Shown: positions 1 through 5,497 of the stretch, piece by piece | Layout of the letters: the number at the start of each line of letters is the position of its first letter | How positions within the stretch are numbered: position 1 is the first letter of the stretch | Source of the DNA: an uncultured Bacillota bacterium | GTDB taxonomy: Bacteria; Bacillota; Clostridia; Christensenellales; UBA1242 | Assembly (NCBI GenBank): GCA_945947685.1 | Contig: CAMEYT010000019.1 | Span: forward strand, 1 to 6,793 | Length of the DNA stretch: 6,793 nt | Direction of reading: 5' to 3' | The notes under the pieces: model-generated | Databases searched by the model: none | Seen by the model: only the letters and a program-made list of their open reading frames with translations | What the model was told of the DNA's origin: nothing | Translations under genes and position numbers: made by a program

Positions 1-65
1 AGTTAGTTTTCTAAATGATTTTCAGAGTAGATGACAGAAACTACGAAGAATAACTCTTTTTTACT

Positions 66-812
66 TTAAATTTTTGGCTCGAACCCTTCAAATATAACAT
101 TATCTGAATATTTAACTACTCTCAAATATTCGCTCTGAGATTTAACTGTCCAAGCAATCAGAGGAAGCCTTTTAAATTTTCTCACATACATACAAGGAAG
201 AGATTTTGCTTCATATAAAATGAAATCAGCGAGATCTTCTTTTTTCGTCATCAGCATACTTCTTAAAGCAATTTTTTTGAAAAAGCCAAGTTTTTCGCCC
301 TTAAATGAACCTGCGAGTTGACCGCGTAACATTTTAGGGGCGTGTTCTTTAAAGTATGCAAGAACTCTTGGATTAAATGAAATAATGGCAAATTCACCTT
401 TATAATTCTTTAAAATATCTTTAACTTTTTGCTCTAACTCTCCCACTTTAGAAGTGTTTTTGATTTCAATGAGAAGGGGAGCTCTTCCGTCAACAAACTC
501 AAGGACTTCCTCAAGAGTTGGAATACATTCTTTTGAGTCTTTAAGTGTAAGAATTTTTAAATCTTCTTTTGTAAGAAATTTTACATATCCATCATTTCCC
601 GTCATACGAGAGAGTGATTCATCGTGAAATACTACAATAGTGCCATCAGAAAGCATTTGAACGTCGAGTTCAATGTTATATCCCTTATCGATAGCATTCT
701 TGAAAGCAGCAAGAGAATTCTCAGGAGCTTTTTTATCGTGTAAACCTCTATGAGCAATTGGTGTCTCAACGAGCCAAGTTTTAAAAAGATCTATGTTGTT
801 TGATTGTTCCAT
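66..812 (-). CDS. Glycerophosphodiester phosphodiesterase family protein
   Basis: The 248-residue product has the GDPD TIM-barrel signature. IAHRG at 19-23 carries the first catalytic His (H21). PENS is at 30-33. ELD at 48-50 gives metal ligands E48 and D50. VFHD at 61-64 carries the second catalytic His (H63). IEIK at 115-118 gives metal ligand E116, and AWTV lies near the C-terminus. All residues needed for activity are therefore visible. The family hydrolyses glycerophosphodiesters to sn-glycerol 3-phosphate and an alcohol, recycling phospholipid headgroups or teichoic-acid debris. There is no signal peptide or membrane helix, so a cytoplasmic enzyme is likely; the exact substrate cannot be read from sequence. 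The ATG start is supported by AAGGAAG at 817-823 on this strand. Length is typical of short bacterial members. It is transcribed divergently from lepA, and no convincing terminator is seen in the 65 bases downstream. Confidence 0.93.
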   Translation of the reverse strand: MEQSNNIDLFKTWLVETPIAHRGLHDKKAPENSLAAFKNAIDKGYNIELDVQMLSDGTIVVFHDESLSRMTGNDGYVKFLTKEDLKILTLKDSKECIPTLEEVLEFVDGRAPLLIEIKNTSKVGELEQKVKDILKNYKGEFAIISFNPRVLAYFKEHAPKMLRGQLAGSFKGEKLGFFKKIALRSMLMTKKEDLADFILYEAKSLPCMYVRKFKRLPLIAWTVKSQSEYLRVVKYSDNVIFEGFEPKI

Positions 813-850
813 TTTTCTTCCTTAAAATATCATATTGTTATTTTTCAATA

Positions 851-878
851 ATTATATCATATATTTTAAAAAAAACAA
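851..878 (-). promoter_or_regulatory. Vegetative (sigma-A type) promoter of the phosphodiesterase gene
   Basis: On the minus strand a perfect TATAAT (856-851) is preceded by TG and one base, giving TGATATAAT, an extended -10. A TTGTTT -35 element lies at 878-873, with a 16-base spacer. Transcription would begin near 844, leaving a leader of about 32 bases that contains the AAGGAAG ribosome binding site. The elements are seen; activity is inferred. Confidence 0.7.
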
Positions 879-935
879 ATAGAAAATATACAAATTTTTC
901 CTCTTTTTTATAAAAAAATATTTTTAATAAAATAA

Positions 936-964
936 TTGCTAAATTTATGAAGATAATGTATTAT
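936..964 (+). promoter_or_regulatory. Candidate lepA promoter placed almost at the start codon
   Basis: TTGCTA (936-941; 4 of 6 to TTGACA), a 17-base spacer and TATTAT (959-964; 5 of 6 to TATAAT) form the best-spaced pair I find upstream of lepA. The start of transcription would fall near 971, against the ATG at 972, implying a leaderless or nearly leaderless mRNA. The region is so AT-rich that chance matches are common, and no better promoter is visible between 840 and 935. Confidence 0.4.
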
Positions 965-965
965 T

Positions 966-969
966 AGGA
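966..969 (+). promoter_or_regulatory. Weak, abnormally close Shine-Dalgarno-like AGGA before lepA
   Basis: AGGA is separated from the lepA ATG by only two bases, far shorter than the usual 5-9. It may not act as a ribosome binding site. The start is instead fixed by protein alignment (IRNF...AHIDHGKST begins at the position normal for LepA) and by an in-frame stop at 954-956 with no upstream ATG, GTG or TTG. Confidence 0.35.
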
Positions 970-971
970 CT

Positions 972-2774
972 ATGGAAAGACAAGAAAAAATTAGGAATTT
1001 TTGTATAGTTGCACATATTGATCACGGAAAGAGCACTCTTGCAGATCGTTTAATGGAAACGACGGGAGCTGTTGCTAAGAGAGATATGCAAGAACAGTTG
1101 CTCGATAGTATGGATCTAGAAAGAGAGAAAGGAATTACTATTAAGCTTACCCCTACAACTATGAAGTATATTTACAACGGAGAAGAATATACCCTCAATT
1201 TAATTGATACACCAGGGCACGTGGACTTTACATATGAAGTTTCGCGTTCTTTAGCTGCTTGCGAAGGTGCAATTTTGATTGTTGATGCCTCTCAAGGAGT
1301 GGAGGCTCAAACTTTAGCTAATGCATATTTAGCGATTGATAATAACTTAGATGTTTTGCCTGTTATAAATAAAATTGATCTTCCGTCTGCAAGACCTGAA
1401 GAGGTAAAAATGGAGATTGAAGATGTAGTTGGGATTCCAGCAGAACATTCTCCTTGTATCTCAGCAAAAAATGGAACAAATATTGAACAAGTTTTGGAAA
1501 TGATTGTTAAAGAATTTCATCCTCCAAAGGGAGACGAAATGGCTCCTCTTAAGTGTTTGATATTTGATAGCGTATATGATAATTTCAAAGGTGCTGTTTG
1601 TGTAATTCGAGTGTTTGACGGAAAAATTAAAGCTGGCGATAAAGTTTTGATAATGCAAGCTAAGAAAGTTTATGATGTAACAGAAGTCGGAATTTTTAAT
1701 CCAAAGATGCAGGTATGTGATGAATTAAAAGCCGGAGATGTAGGATACATTACAGCATCGATAAAGACAATTTCCGATATTCGTGTAGGAGATACAATTA
1801 CTCATGTGGAAAATCCAACACCCGCTCCTATGCCAGGATACAAGGAAGTTCAACCTGTCGTTTTTTGTGGAATATTTCCAGTTGATGGGGCGAAATACAA
1901 TGAATTGAAAGATGCCCTCGCAAAACTTCAATTAAATGATGCAAGTTTACAGTATTCTCCAGAAGTATCACAAGCTTTGGGCTTTGGGTTTAGATGTGGA
2001 TTTTTAGGATTATTGCATCTAGAAATAATTACAGAAAGAATTGAGAGAGAGTTTAATCTTGATATTATAACGACCGCGCCAAGTGTTTCATATATGGTAT
2101 ATAAAACAAATGGAGATATATTGGAAGTTTCAAATCCAGCATGCTTACCAAATCCTGTTGAGATTGAAAAAATTGAAGAGCCTATGGTGAAAGCTGAGAT
2201 TTTTACACCACCCGAATACGTTGGAGCAATAATGGATATATGCCAAGATAAGAGGGGAATATACAAAAACCTTCAATACTTGGATAAATCTCGTGTAAAA
2301 ATTGAATATATTCTTCCACTTGGAGAAATTATATATGACTTTTTCGACAAGATGAAATCCGCGACAAAGGGATATGCAAGTTTTGATTATGAAATTACAG
2401 ATTTTAATCAGAGCGACCTAGTTAAAGTTGATATTCTCTTGAACGGGGAAAAATGTGATGCTCTATCACTTATCGTTCATAAAGATAAAGCATATACAAG
2501 AGGGCGTGCCATAGTTGAAAAACTGAAAAAGATTATTCCTAGACAATTATTTGAAGTTCCAATTCAAGCGGCCATCGGGAATAAAGTTATTGCCAGAGAA
2601 ACGGTCAGTGCAATGAGAAAAGATGTGCTTGCAAAATGTTATGGGGGAGATATTACTAGAAAGAGGAAATTGCTAGAAAAACAAAAAGAAGGGAAGAAGA
2701 GAATGAGACAAATTGGTTCTGTAGAAATTCCTTCAGAGGCATTTCTCTCTATCTTAAAAATAGATAATGAATAA
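972..2774 (+). CDS. lepA: Elongation factor 4 (back-translocating GTPase LepA)
   Basis: The 600-residue product is a full-length LepA/EF-4, a ribosome-bound GTPase that can reverse or reset stalled translocation and affects translation fidelity and initiation under ionic stress. GTPase motifs are complete: G1 AHIDHGKST (14-22), switch I REKGITIK (51-58), G3 DTPGH (79-83), G4 NKID (133-136) and G5 SAK (164-166). Switch I continues as KL rather than KAQ, as in Bacillus LepA. The EF-G-like part contains GFRCGFLGLLHLEII and ITTAPSVSY (about 337-376), followed by the domain with PPEYVGAIMD (about 410-420). The LepA-specific basic C-terminal domain ends in KQKEGKKRMRQIGSVEIPSE, close to family consensus. 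EF-G domain IV is absent, as expected. The gene overlaps hemW by 8 bases, a conserved Bacillota pairing. Its ribosome binding site is poor, see the entry at 966-969. Confidence 0.99.
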   Translation: MERQEKIRNFCIVAHIDHGKSTLADRLMETTGAVAKRDMQEQLLDSMDLEREKGITIKLTPTTMKYIYNGEEYTLNLIDTPGHVDFTYEVSRSLAACEGAILIVDASQGVEAQTLANAYLAIDNNLDVLPVINKIDLPSARPEEVKMEIEDVVGIPAEHSPCISAKNGTNIEQVLEMIVKEFHPPKGDEMAPLKCLIFDSVYDNFKGAVCVIRVFDGKIKAGDKVLIMQAKKVYDVTEVGIFNPKMQVCDELKAGDVGYITASIKTISDIRVGDTITHVENPTPAPMPGYKEVQPVVFCGIFPVDGAKYNELKDALAKLQLNDASLQYSPEVSQALGFGFRCGFLGLLHLEIITERIEREFNLDIITTAPSVSYMVYKTNGDILEVSNPACLPNPVEIEKIEEPMVKAEIFTPPEYVGAIMDICQDKRGIYKNLQYLDKSRVKIEYILPLGEIIYDFFDKMKSATKGYASFDYEITDFNQSDLVKVDILLNGEKCDALSLIVHKDKAYTRGRAIVEKLKKIIPRQLFEVPIQAAIGNKVIARETVSAMRKDVLAKCYGGDITRKRKLLEKQKEGKKRMRQIGSVEIPSEAFLSILKIDNE

Positions 2775-3867
2775 AATTGGAATATATGTTCATATACCGT
2801 TTTGTGAAAGCAAATGCATTTATTGTGATTTTGCGTCGTCTGTATGCTCAAAAAAAGTTCAAGAAAAATATTTTGAAAGTTTAATAGAGGAAATAAAAAA
2901 ATGCAGATATAGACGCAAAGTTAAATCAATTTATTTTGGTGGAGGGACGCCATCCTCAGTTGATGTTAATTTTATAAAGAAAATATATGATACAATTTGT
3001 GAAAAATTTGAGATTGACGTAGACGCTGAAGTAACAATCGAGTGTAATCCAAATTCAGCAACATTAGACAAGTTGAATGAGTATAAAAAAATGGGATTCA
3101 ACCGAATAAGTTTTGGGGTGCAATCTTTACATGATGATATTCTCAAAATAATTGGCAGAAGGCATAATTCAAAACAAGCACTTCAAGCGATAGAAAATGC
3201 TAGAAGAGTGGGGTTCAAAAACATTTCTGCAGACCTTTTAATTGGGCTCCCTAATCAATCAATCGAGGACTTAATTCAAGATGCAGCACAATTAATAAAT
3301 TCAAAAGTAGTGCATATTTCCGCATATATACTTCAAGTTGAAAGAAATACGCCATTAGAATTAAAAATAAAAAATGGGGAGATTACTCTTCCTACAGAGG
3401 ATAAAACAGTTGAAATGTATTTATCTTTAGTGGGTTTTCTTGTCAATAAAGGCTATAATCGTTACGAAATCTCGAATTTCTGTCGAGATGGTTGTTATTC
3501 TCGACATAATCTTAATTACTGGAAATTGGGGGAGTATTTAGGTTTTGGGCTTGCAGCGCATTCATATATAAATTATAGAAGAATTGCAAATTCCTGCAAT
3601 ATGCATGATTTTTTAAATAGAAAGAATATTTTTATTGAAAAAATTGATTCTAAAAAAAATATAGAAGAAATGATTATGCTTGGATTAAGATGTAATTTGG
3701 GAGTTGATATAATTAGATTAAGTAAAGCAGGATATTTTATAAATAATAATGCATATTACAAAGAATTTTTAAAACAGGGAATATTGTTAGAAAGAGAAAA
3801 CAGATTTTACCTTAACCCAAATTATTATGGCGTTTCTAACAAAATCATTTGTGATTTACTTCCATAA
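2767..3867 (+). CDS. hemW: Radical SAM heme chaperone HemW (formerly HemN-like)
   Basis: The 366-residue product begins with the HIPFCESKCIYCDF segment. Its CxxxCxxC cluster (C13, C17, C20) binds the 4Fe-4S centre used with S-adenosylmethionine. Position 22 is Phe, not the fourth Cys of true coproporphyrinogen dehydrogenase HemN, which points to HemW. Further landmarks are GGGTPS (58-63), ECNPNS (92-97), SFGVQS (115-120), DLLIGLP (156-162), YEISNF (233-238), and HNLNYW (247-252) followed by GLAAHS (261-266), the HemW-specific region. HemW binds heme and delivers it to membrane respiratory enzymes; whether this organism makes or imports heme is not visible here. The ATG lies inside the end of lepA (8-base overlap), and no Shine-Dalgarno sequence sits at normal distance, so translation is probably coupled to lepA. 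A strong terminator follows directly. The hrcA-grpE-dnaK genes that often follow in Bacillota are absent. Confidence 0.96.
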   Translation: MNKIGIYVHIPFCESKCIYCDFASSVCSKKVQEKYFESLIEEIKKCRYRRKVKSIYFGGGTPSSVDVNFIKKIYDTICEKFEIDVDAEVTIECNPNSATLDKLNEYKKMGFNRISFGVQSLHDDILKIIGRRHNSKQALQAIENARRVGFKNISADLLIGLPNQSIEDLIQDAAQLINSKVVHISAYILQVERNTPLELKIKNGEITLPTEDKTVEMYLSLVGFLVNKGYNRYEISNFCRDGCYSRHNLNYWKLGEYLGFGLAAHSYINYRRIANSCNMHDFLNRKNIFIEKIDSKKNIEEMIMLGLRCNLGVDIIRLSKAGYFINNNAYYKEFLKQGILLERENRFYLNPNYYGVSNKIICDLLP

Positions 3868-3905
3868 AAAAAGAGTATATTTCATTAATATACTCTCTTT
3901 TTTTT
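3866..3905. terminator. Bidirectional intrinsic terminator between hemW and the collagen-like gene
   Basis: A perfect 10-bp inverted repeat, AGAGTATATT (3872-3881) and AATATACTCT (3887-3896), has a 5-base loop. Eight Ts (3898-3905) follow for the plus strand, and seven As (3866-3872) become a U-tract for the minus strand. It can end both convergent units. The stop codon of the collagen-like gene (3904-3906) lies inside the T-tract, and the hemW TAA (3865-3867) touches the A-tract. Confidence 0.92.
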
Positions 3906-4653
3906 AAGCTATTCTAACGACTGTTAAAGTTGTACTTGGGCCTCCAGTATCGTTAATATTTGAAGCTCCCGTAATAATTGGAACTAAAGTAATGATAGAA
4001 TTAGCTGTCAAAGTTAACACAAATGACCCTGCAATAGGACTACTTGTATCAAGAGGAATTTTAGTGCCCTCTAGAGATGATCCATTCACAGTAACTAGCA
4101 CTCCATCATCACCAGTAGCTCCTGTTGTTCTGTTGACTGTGAAGGAAACGAGATAGGTGCCAGCTTCTGGAACAGTTATAGAATTATTTGAAACAACCAT
4201 TCCATTGTTAGTTAACACAGTTGGCATTGTAAGAGCAGTCCCAGAAGTTAATGCCTGTGTAGCAGTATTATAAATTGTAGCGTTTTGATTAGCTATTGTG
4301 CCTGCTGCCCCCGTAGCTCCAGTTGCACCCGTAGGGCCAGTTGCCCCGGTTGGACCTGTTGCACCAGTAGGGCCTGTAGCTCCGGTATCACCAACTAGGC
4401 CGATTGCACCTGTAGGGCCAGTTGGACCTGTAGCTCCAGTAGGACCCGTAGGACCTGTAGCCCCGGTAGGACCTGTAGCTCCAGTTGCCCCAGTAGGGCC
4501 GGTTGCTCCGGTAGGACCAGTTACACCAGTAAGACCAGTAGGACCAGTAGGGCCGGTTGCACCGATTGGTCCGGTAGGTCCGATTGGACCGGTTGTTCCG
4601 CTAAGTGATCTTAGAAAACATATAGGGCGTGGAGTATTGCAAAAACATGACAT
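3904..4653 (-). CDS. Collagen-like (Gly-X-Thr repeat) surface or exosporium protein, BclA type
   Basis: The 249-residue product has three parts. Residues 1-18 are a short head with three cysteines (C3, C5, C12) and no signal peptide. Residues 19-117 are 33 uninterrupted Gly-X-Y triplets: 13 GPT, 11 GAT, and Thr in Y in 28 of 33. Residues 118-249 are a Ser/Thr/Val-rich beta domain with VPEAGTYLVSFTVN and a TLTVVRIA end, resembling the C1q/TNF-like C-terminal domain of BclA. In Bacillus and Clostridioides such proteins trimerise into glycosylated hair-like filaments on the exosporium; Thr-rich triplets are the glycosylation sites there. A spore-surface role here is inferred. The start is supported by AAAGGAG (GGAG at 4663-4660). 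The gene is monocistronic: the mscL terminator lies upstream and a strong terminator downstream. The repeat is visibly more GC-rich than its surroundings, explained by Gly, Pro and Ala codons. Confidence 0.9.
   Translation of the reverse strand: MSCFCNTPRPICFLRSLSGTTGPIGPTGPIGATGPTGPTGLTGVTGPTGATGPTGATGATGPTGATGPTGPTGATGPTGPTGAIGLVGDTGATGPTGATGPTGATGPTGATGATGAAGTIANQNATIYNTATQALTSGTALTMPTVLTNNGMVVSNNSITVPEAGTYLVSFTVNRTTGATGDDGVLVTVNGSSLEGTKIPLDTSSPIAGSFVLTLTANSIITLVPIITGASNINDTGGPSTTLTVVRIA
4303..4599 (-). repeat. Tandem 9-base-period repeat encoding 33 Gly-X-Y triplets
   Basis: This stretch encodes residues 19-117 of the collagen-like protein. Near-identical 9-base and 18-base units encode GPT and GAT. 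The array is imperfect, broken by GLT, GVT, GAI, GLV and GDT triplets, so copies can still be told apart. Such arrays expand and contract by slippage and can collapse in short-read assembly, so the true copy number may differ. Confidence 0.93.
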
Positions 4654-4683
4654 ATTTTTCTCCTTTTTAACAACCTGCTAATT

Positions 4684-4692
4684 TATTCTATG
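4684..4692 (-). promoter_or_regulatory. Candidate sporulation-sigma -10 box of the collagen-like gene
   Basis: The minus strand reads CATAGAATA. This fits the sigma-K -10 consensus CATAnnnTA fully, and 7 of 8 positions of the sigma-E -10 CATACAAT. Transcription would start near 4678, giving a leader of about 25 bases with the GGAG site. I find no good matching -35 element for sigma-E, sigma-K or sigma-A (a vegetative reading gives TAGAAT with a poor TAGCAA), so this remains tentative. Confidence 0.35.
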
Positions 4693-4712
4693 TTTAATTA
4701 ATATTTCTTGCT

Positions 4713-4741
4713 AAAAAAAAGAAGTGGTTTATTCACTTCTT
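4713..4741 (-). terminator. Intrinsic terminator of mscL
   Basis: Read on the minus strand, AAGAAGTG (4741-4734) pairs perfectly with CACTTCTT (4726-4719) across a 7-base loop, followed by a U-tract (eight As at 4713-4720 on the plus strand). The first two bases of the stem belong to the mscL stop codon (4742-4740). It separates mscL from the collagen-like gene downstream. Confidence 0.88.
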
Positions 4742-5375
4742 ATTCAGCTTTCTCTTTATTTTCATTTTGCTTTTTTAATTCAGCTAAAATTTGTTTTAAA
4801 AGTTCTTCTTGACTTGGATTTGCCAACCTTTCTTCTTCCTCTTTTCTTGCCTTTTCTTCTGCTTCAGCTTTTGCTTTTTCTTCAGCTATTTTAGCTTTTT
4901 CATCGAGGTGTTCTTTCCAAGCTAACTTGAAAGGTTTTTTATCTAGTTTGGCTTGTTTGCGAACAGCTCTTTTTTCTTTAATTAATTCTTTATTTTTGAT
5001 GTCGTCAACTGTTGTCTTAAGAAAATTATTTGCTCTCATAAATGCCTTCAAGACAATAAAAAGAACAAATGCTATGATTAAGAAGTCAACAATTGCCATA
5101 ATGAATGTTCCCCAATCTATATAGACACATTCCGGGTTGATTGCTCCATCTGTAATGTATGGCTTGCCATTCAAAACTGTTATCAGTGAAATCCCTGTTC
5201 CGCCTGTGCATGCATAGACAATTAAGTTGATTAAAGGCATAATAATTTTATTTGTCAAAGCTGTTACAATTGTAGAGAAAGCACCACCAATGATAACACC
5301 GACAGCCATATCGAGGATATTTCCACGACTAATGAATTTTTTAAAATCTGCAAAAAATGCTTTAATTCTCTTCAT
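4740..5375 (-). CDS. mscL: Large-conductance mechanosensitive channel MscL with extended C-terminal region
   Basis: The N-terminal half is canonical MscL: amphipathic start, FKKFISRGNILDMAVGVIIG (11-30), first membrane helix about 20-48 with the pore-lining glycine/alanine pattern, external loop about 50-88, second helix about 90-112 (FLIIAFVLFIVLKAF). The channel opens under membrane tension as an emergency osmotic valve. Typical MscL is about 130-150 residues; this one is 211. The extra length lies between the second helix and the usual C-terminal bundle, a Lys/Glu/Ala-rich stretch at about 115-187 ending in a run of EEK and KAE repeats likely to form a long helix or coiled coil. The normal bundle-like end is then recognisable as SQEELLKQILAELKKQ (188-203). 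GGAG at 5385-5382 supports the ATG. It is a single-gene unit with its own promoter and terminator, divergent from alkD. Confidence 0.97.
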   Translation of the reverse strand: MKRIKAFFADFKKFISRGNILDMAVGVIIGGAFSTIVTALTNKIIMPLINLIVYACTGGTGISLITVLNGKPYITDGAINPECVYIDWGTFIMAIVDFLIIAFVLFIVLKAFMRANNFLKTTVDDIKNKELIKEKRAVRKQAKLDKKPFKLAWKEHLDEKAKIAEEKAKAEAEEKARKEEEERLANPSQEELLKQILAELKKQNENKEKAE

Positions 5376-5398
5376 ATTATTCTCCTTTTTCTGACAAC

Positions 5399-5427
5399 AT
5401 TTTACACTAACTAAACTGAAAAATCAA
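5399..5427 (-). promoter_or_regulatory. Vegetative promoter of mscL
   Basis: On the minus strand TTGATT (5427-5422), a 17-base spacer and TAAAAT (5404-5399) fit sigma-A consensus well. Transcription would start near 5392, leaving a leader of about 17 bases that contains GGAG (5385-5382). Confidence 0.72.
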
Positions 5428-5476
5428 TTATTTTCTAAAAGAATATTTTTTTCTAGCAGTTTTTTCAACTTTGCTG

Positions 5477-5482
5477 TATAAT
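5477..5482 (+). promoter_or_regulatory. -10 element of the alkD promoter
   Basis: A perfect TATAAT is preceded by TG. The -35 position (about 5454-5459, TAGCAG) is poor. Transcription would start near 5489, directly at the GAGG ribosome binding site, giving a leader of only about 9 bases. The element is clear by eye, while the start point is inferred. Confidence 0.55.
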
Positions 5483-5488
5483 ATCTTT

Positions 5489-5492
5489 GAGG
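5489..5492 (+). promoter_or_regulatory. Ribosome binding site fixing the alkD start at 5498
   Basis: GAGG sits 5 bases before the ATG at 5498. A longer reading from a TTG at 5471 would add nine residues encoded by the -10 box and this site, and it has no ribosome binding site of its own, so 5498 is chosen. Confidence 0.8.
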
Positions 5493-5497
5493 TAATT

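Noticed and set aside
24..63. Possible terminator: AGAGT (24-28) and ACTCT (53-57) followed by Ts
   Set aside because: Five base pairs with a long, poorly paired interior of 24 bases; too weak to call, and any upstream plus-strand gene would have only its last few codons in view.
904..917. Perfect 14-base palindrome TTTTTTATAAAAAA upstream of lepA
   Set aside because: Pure A/T tract in a very AT-rich intergenic region; as an operator it has no specificity signal, though it may bend DNA or act as an UP element.
952..957. GATAAT as the lepA -10 element
   Set aside because: No acceptable -35 element at 16-18 bases upstream; TATTAT at 959-964 pairs better with TTGCTA.
2767..3867. HemN coproporphyrinogen dehydrogenase
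   Set aside because: The fourth cysteine of the CxxxCxxCxC motif is replaced by Phe22, and the HNxxYW region typical of HemW is present.
4303..4599. Regular repeat that could be mistaken for a CRISPR array
   Set aside because: Units are 9-18 bases, contiguous without spacers, and in frame with Gly-X-Y triplets.
4298..4681. Plus-strand open frame encoding Ala-Pro-Val repeats
   Set aside because: It is the antisense of the Gly-Pro/Ala-Thr collagen repeat, which leaves no stops on the opposite strand; no ribosome binding site, and the minus-strand gene has clear domain structure.
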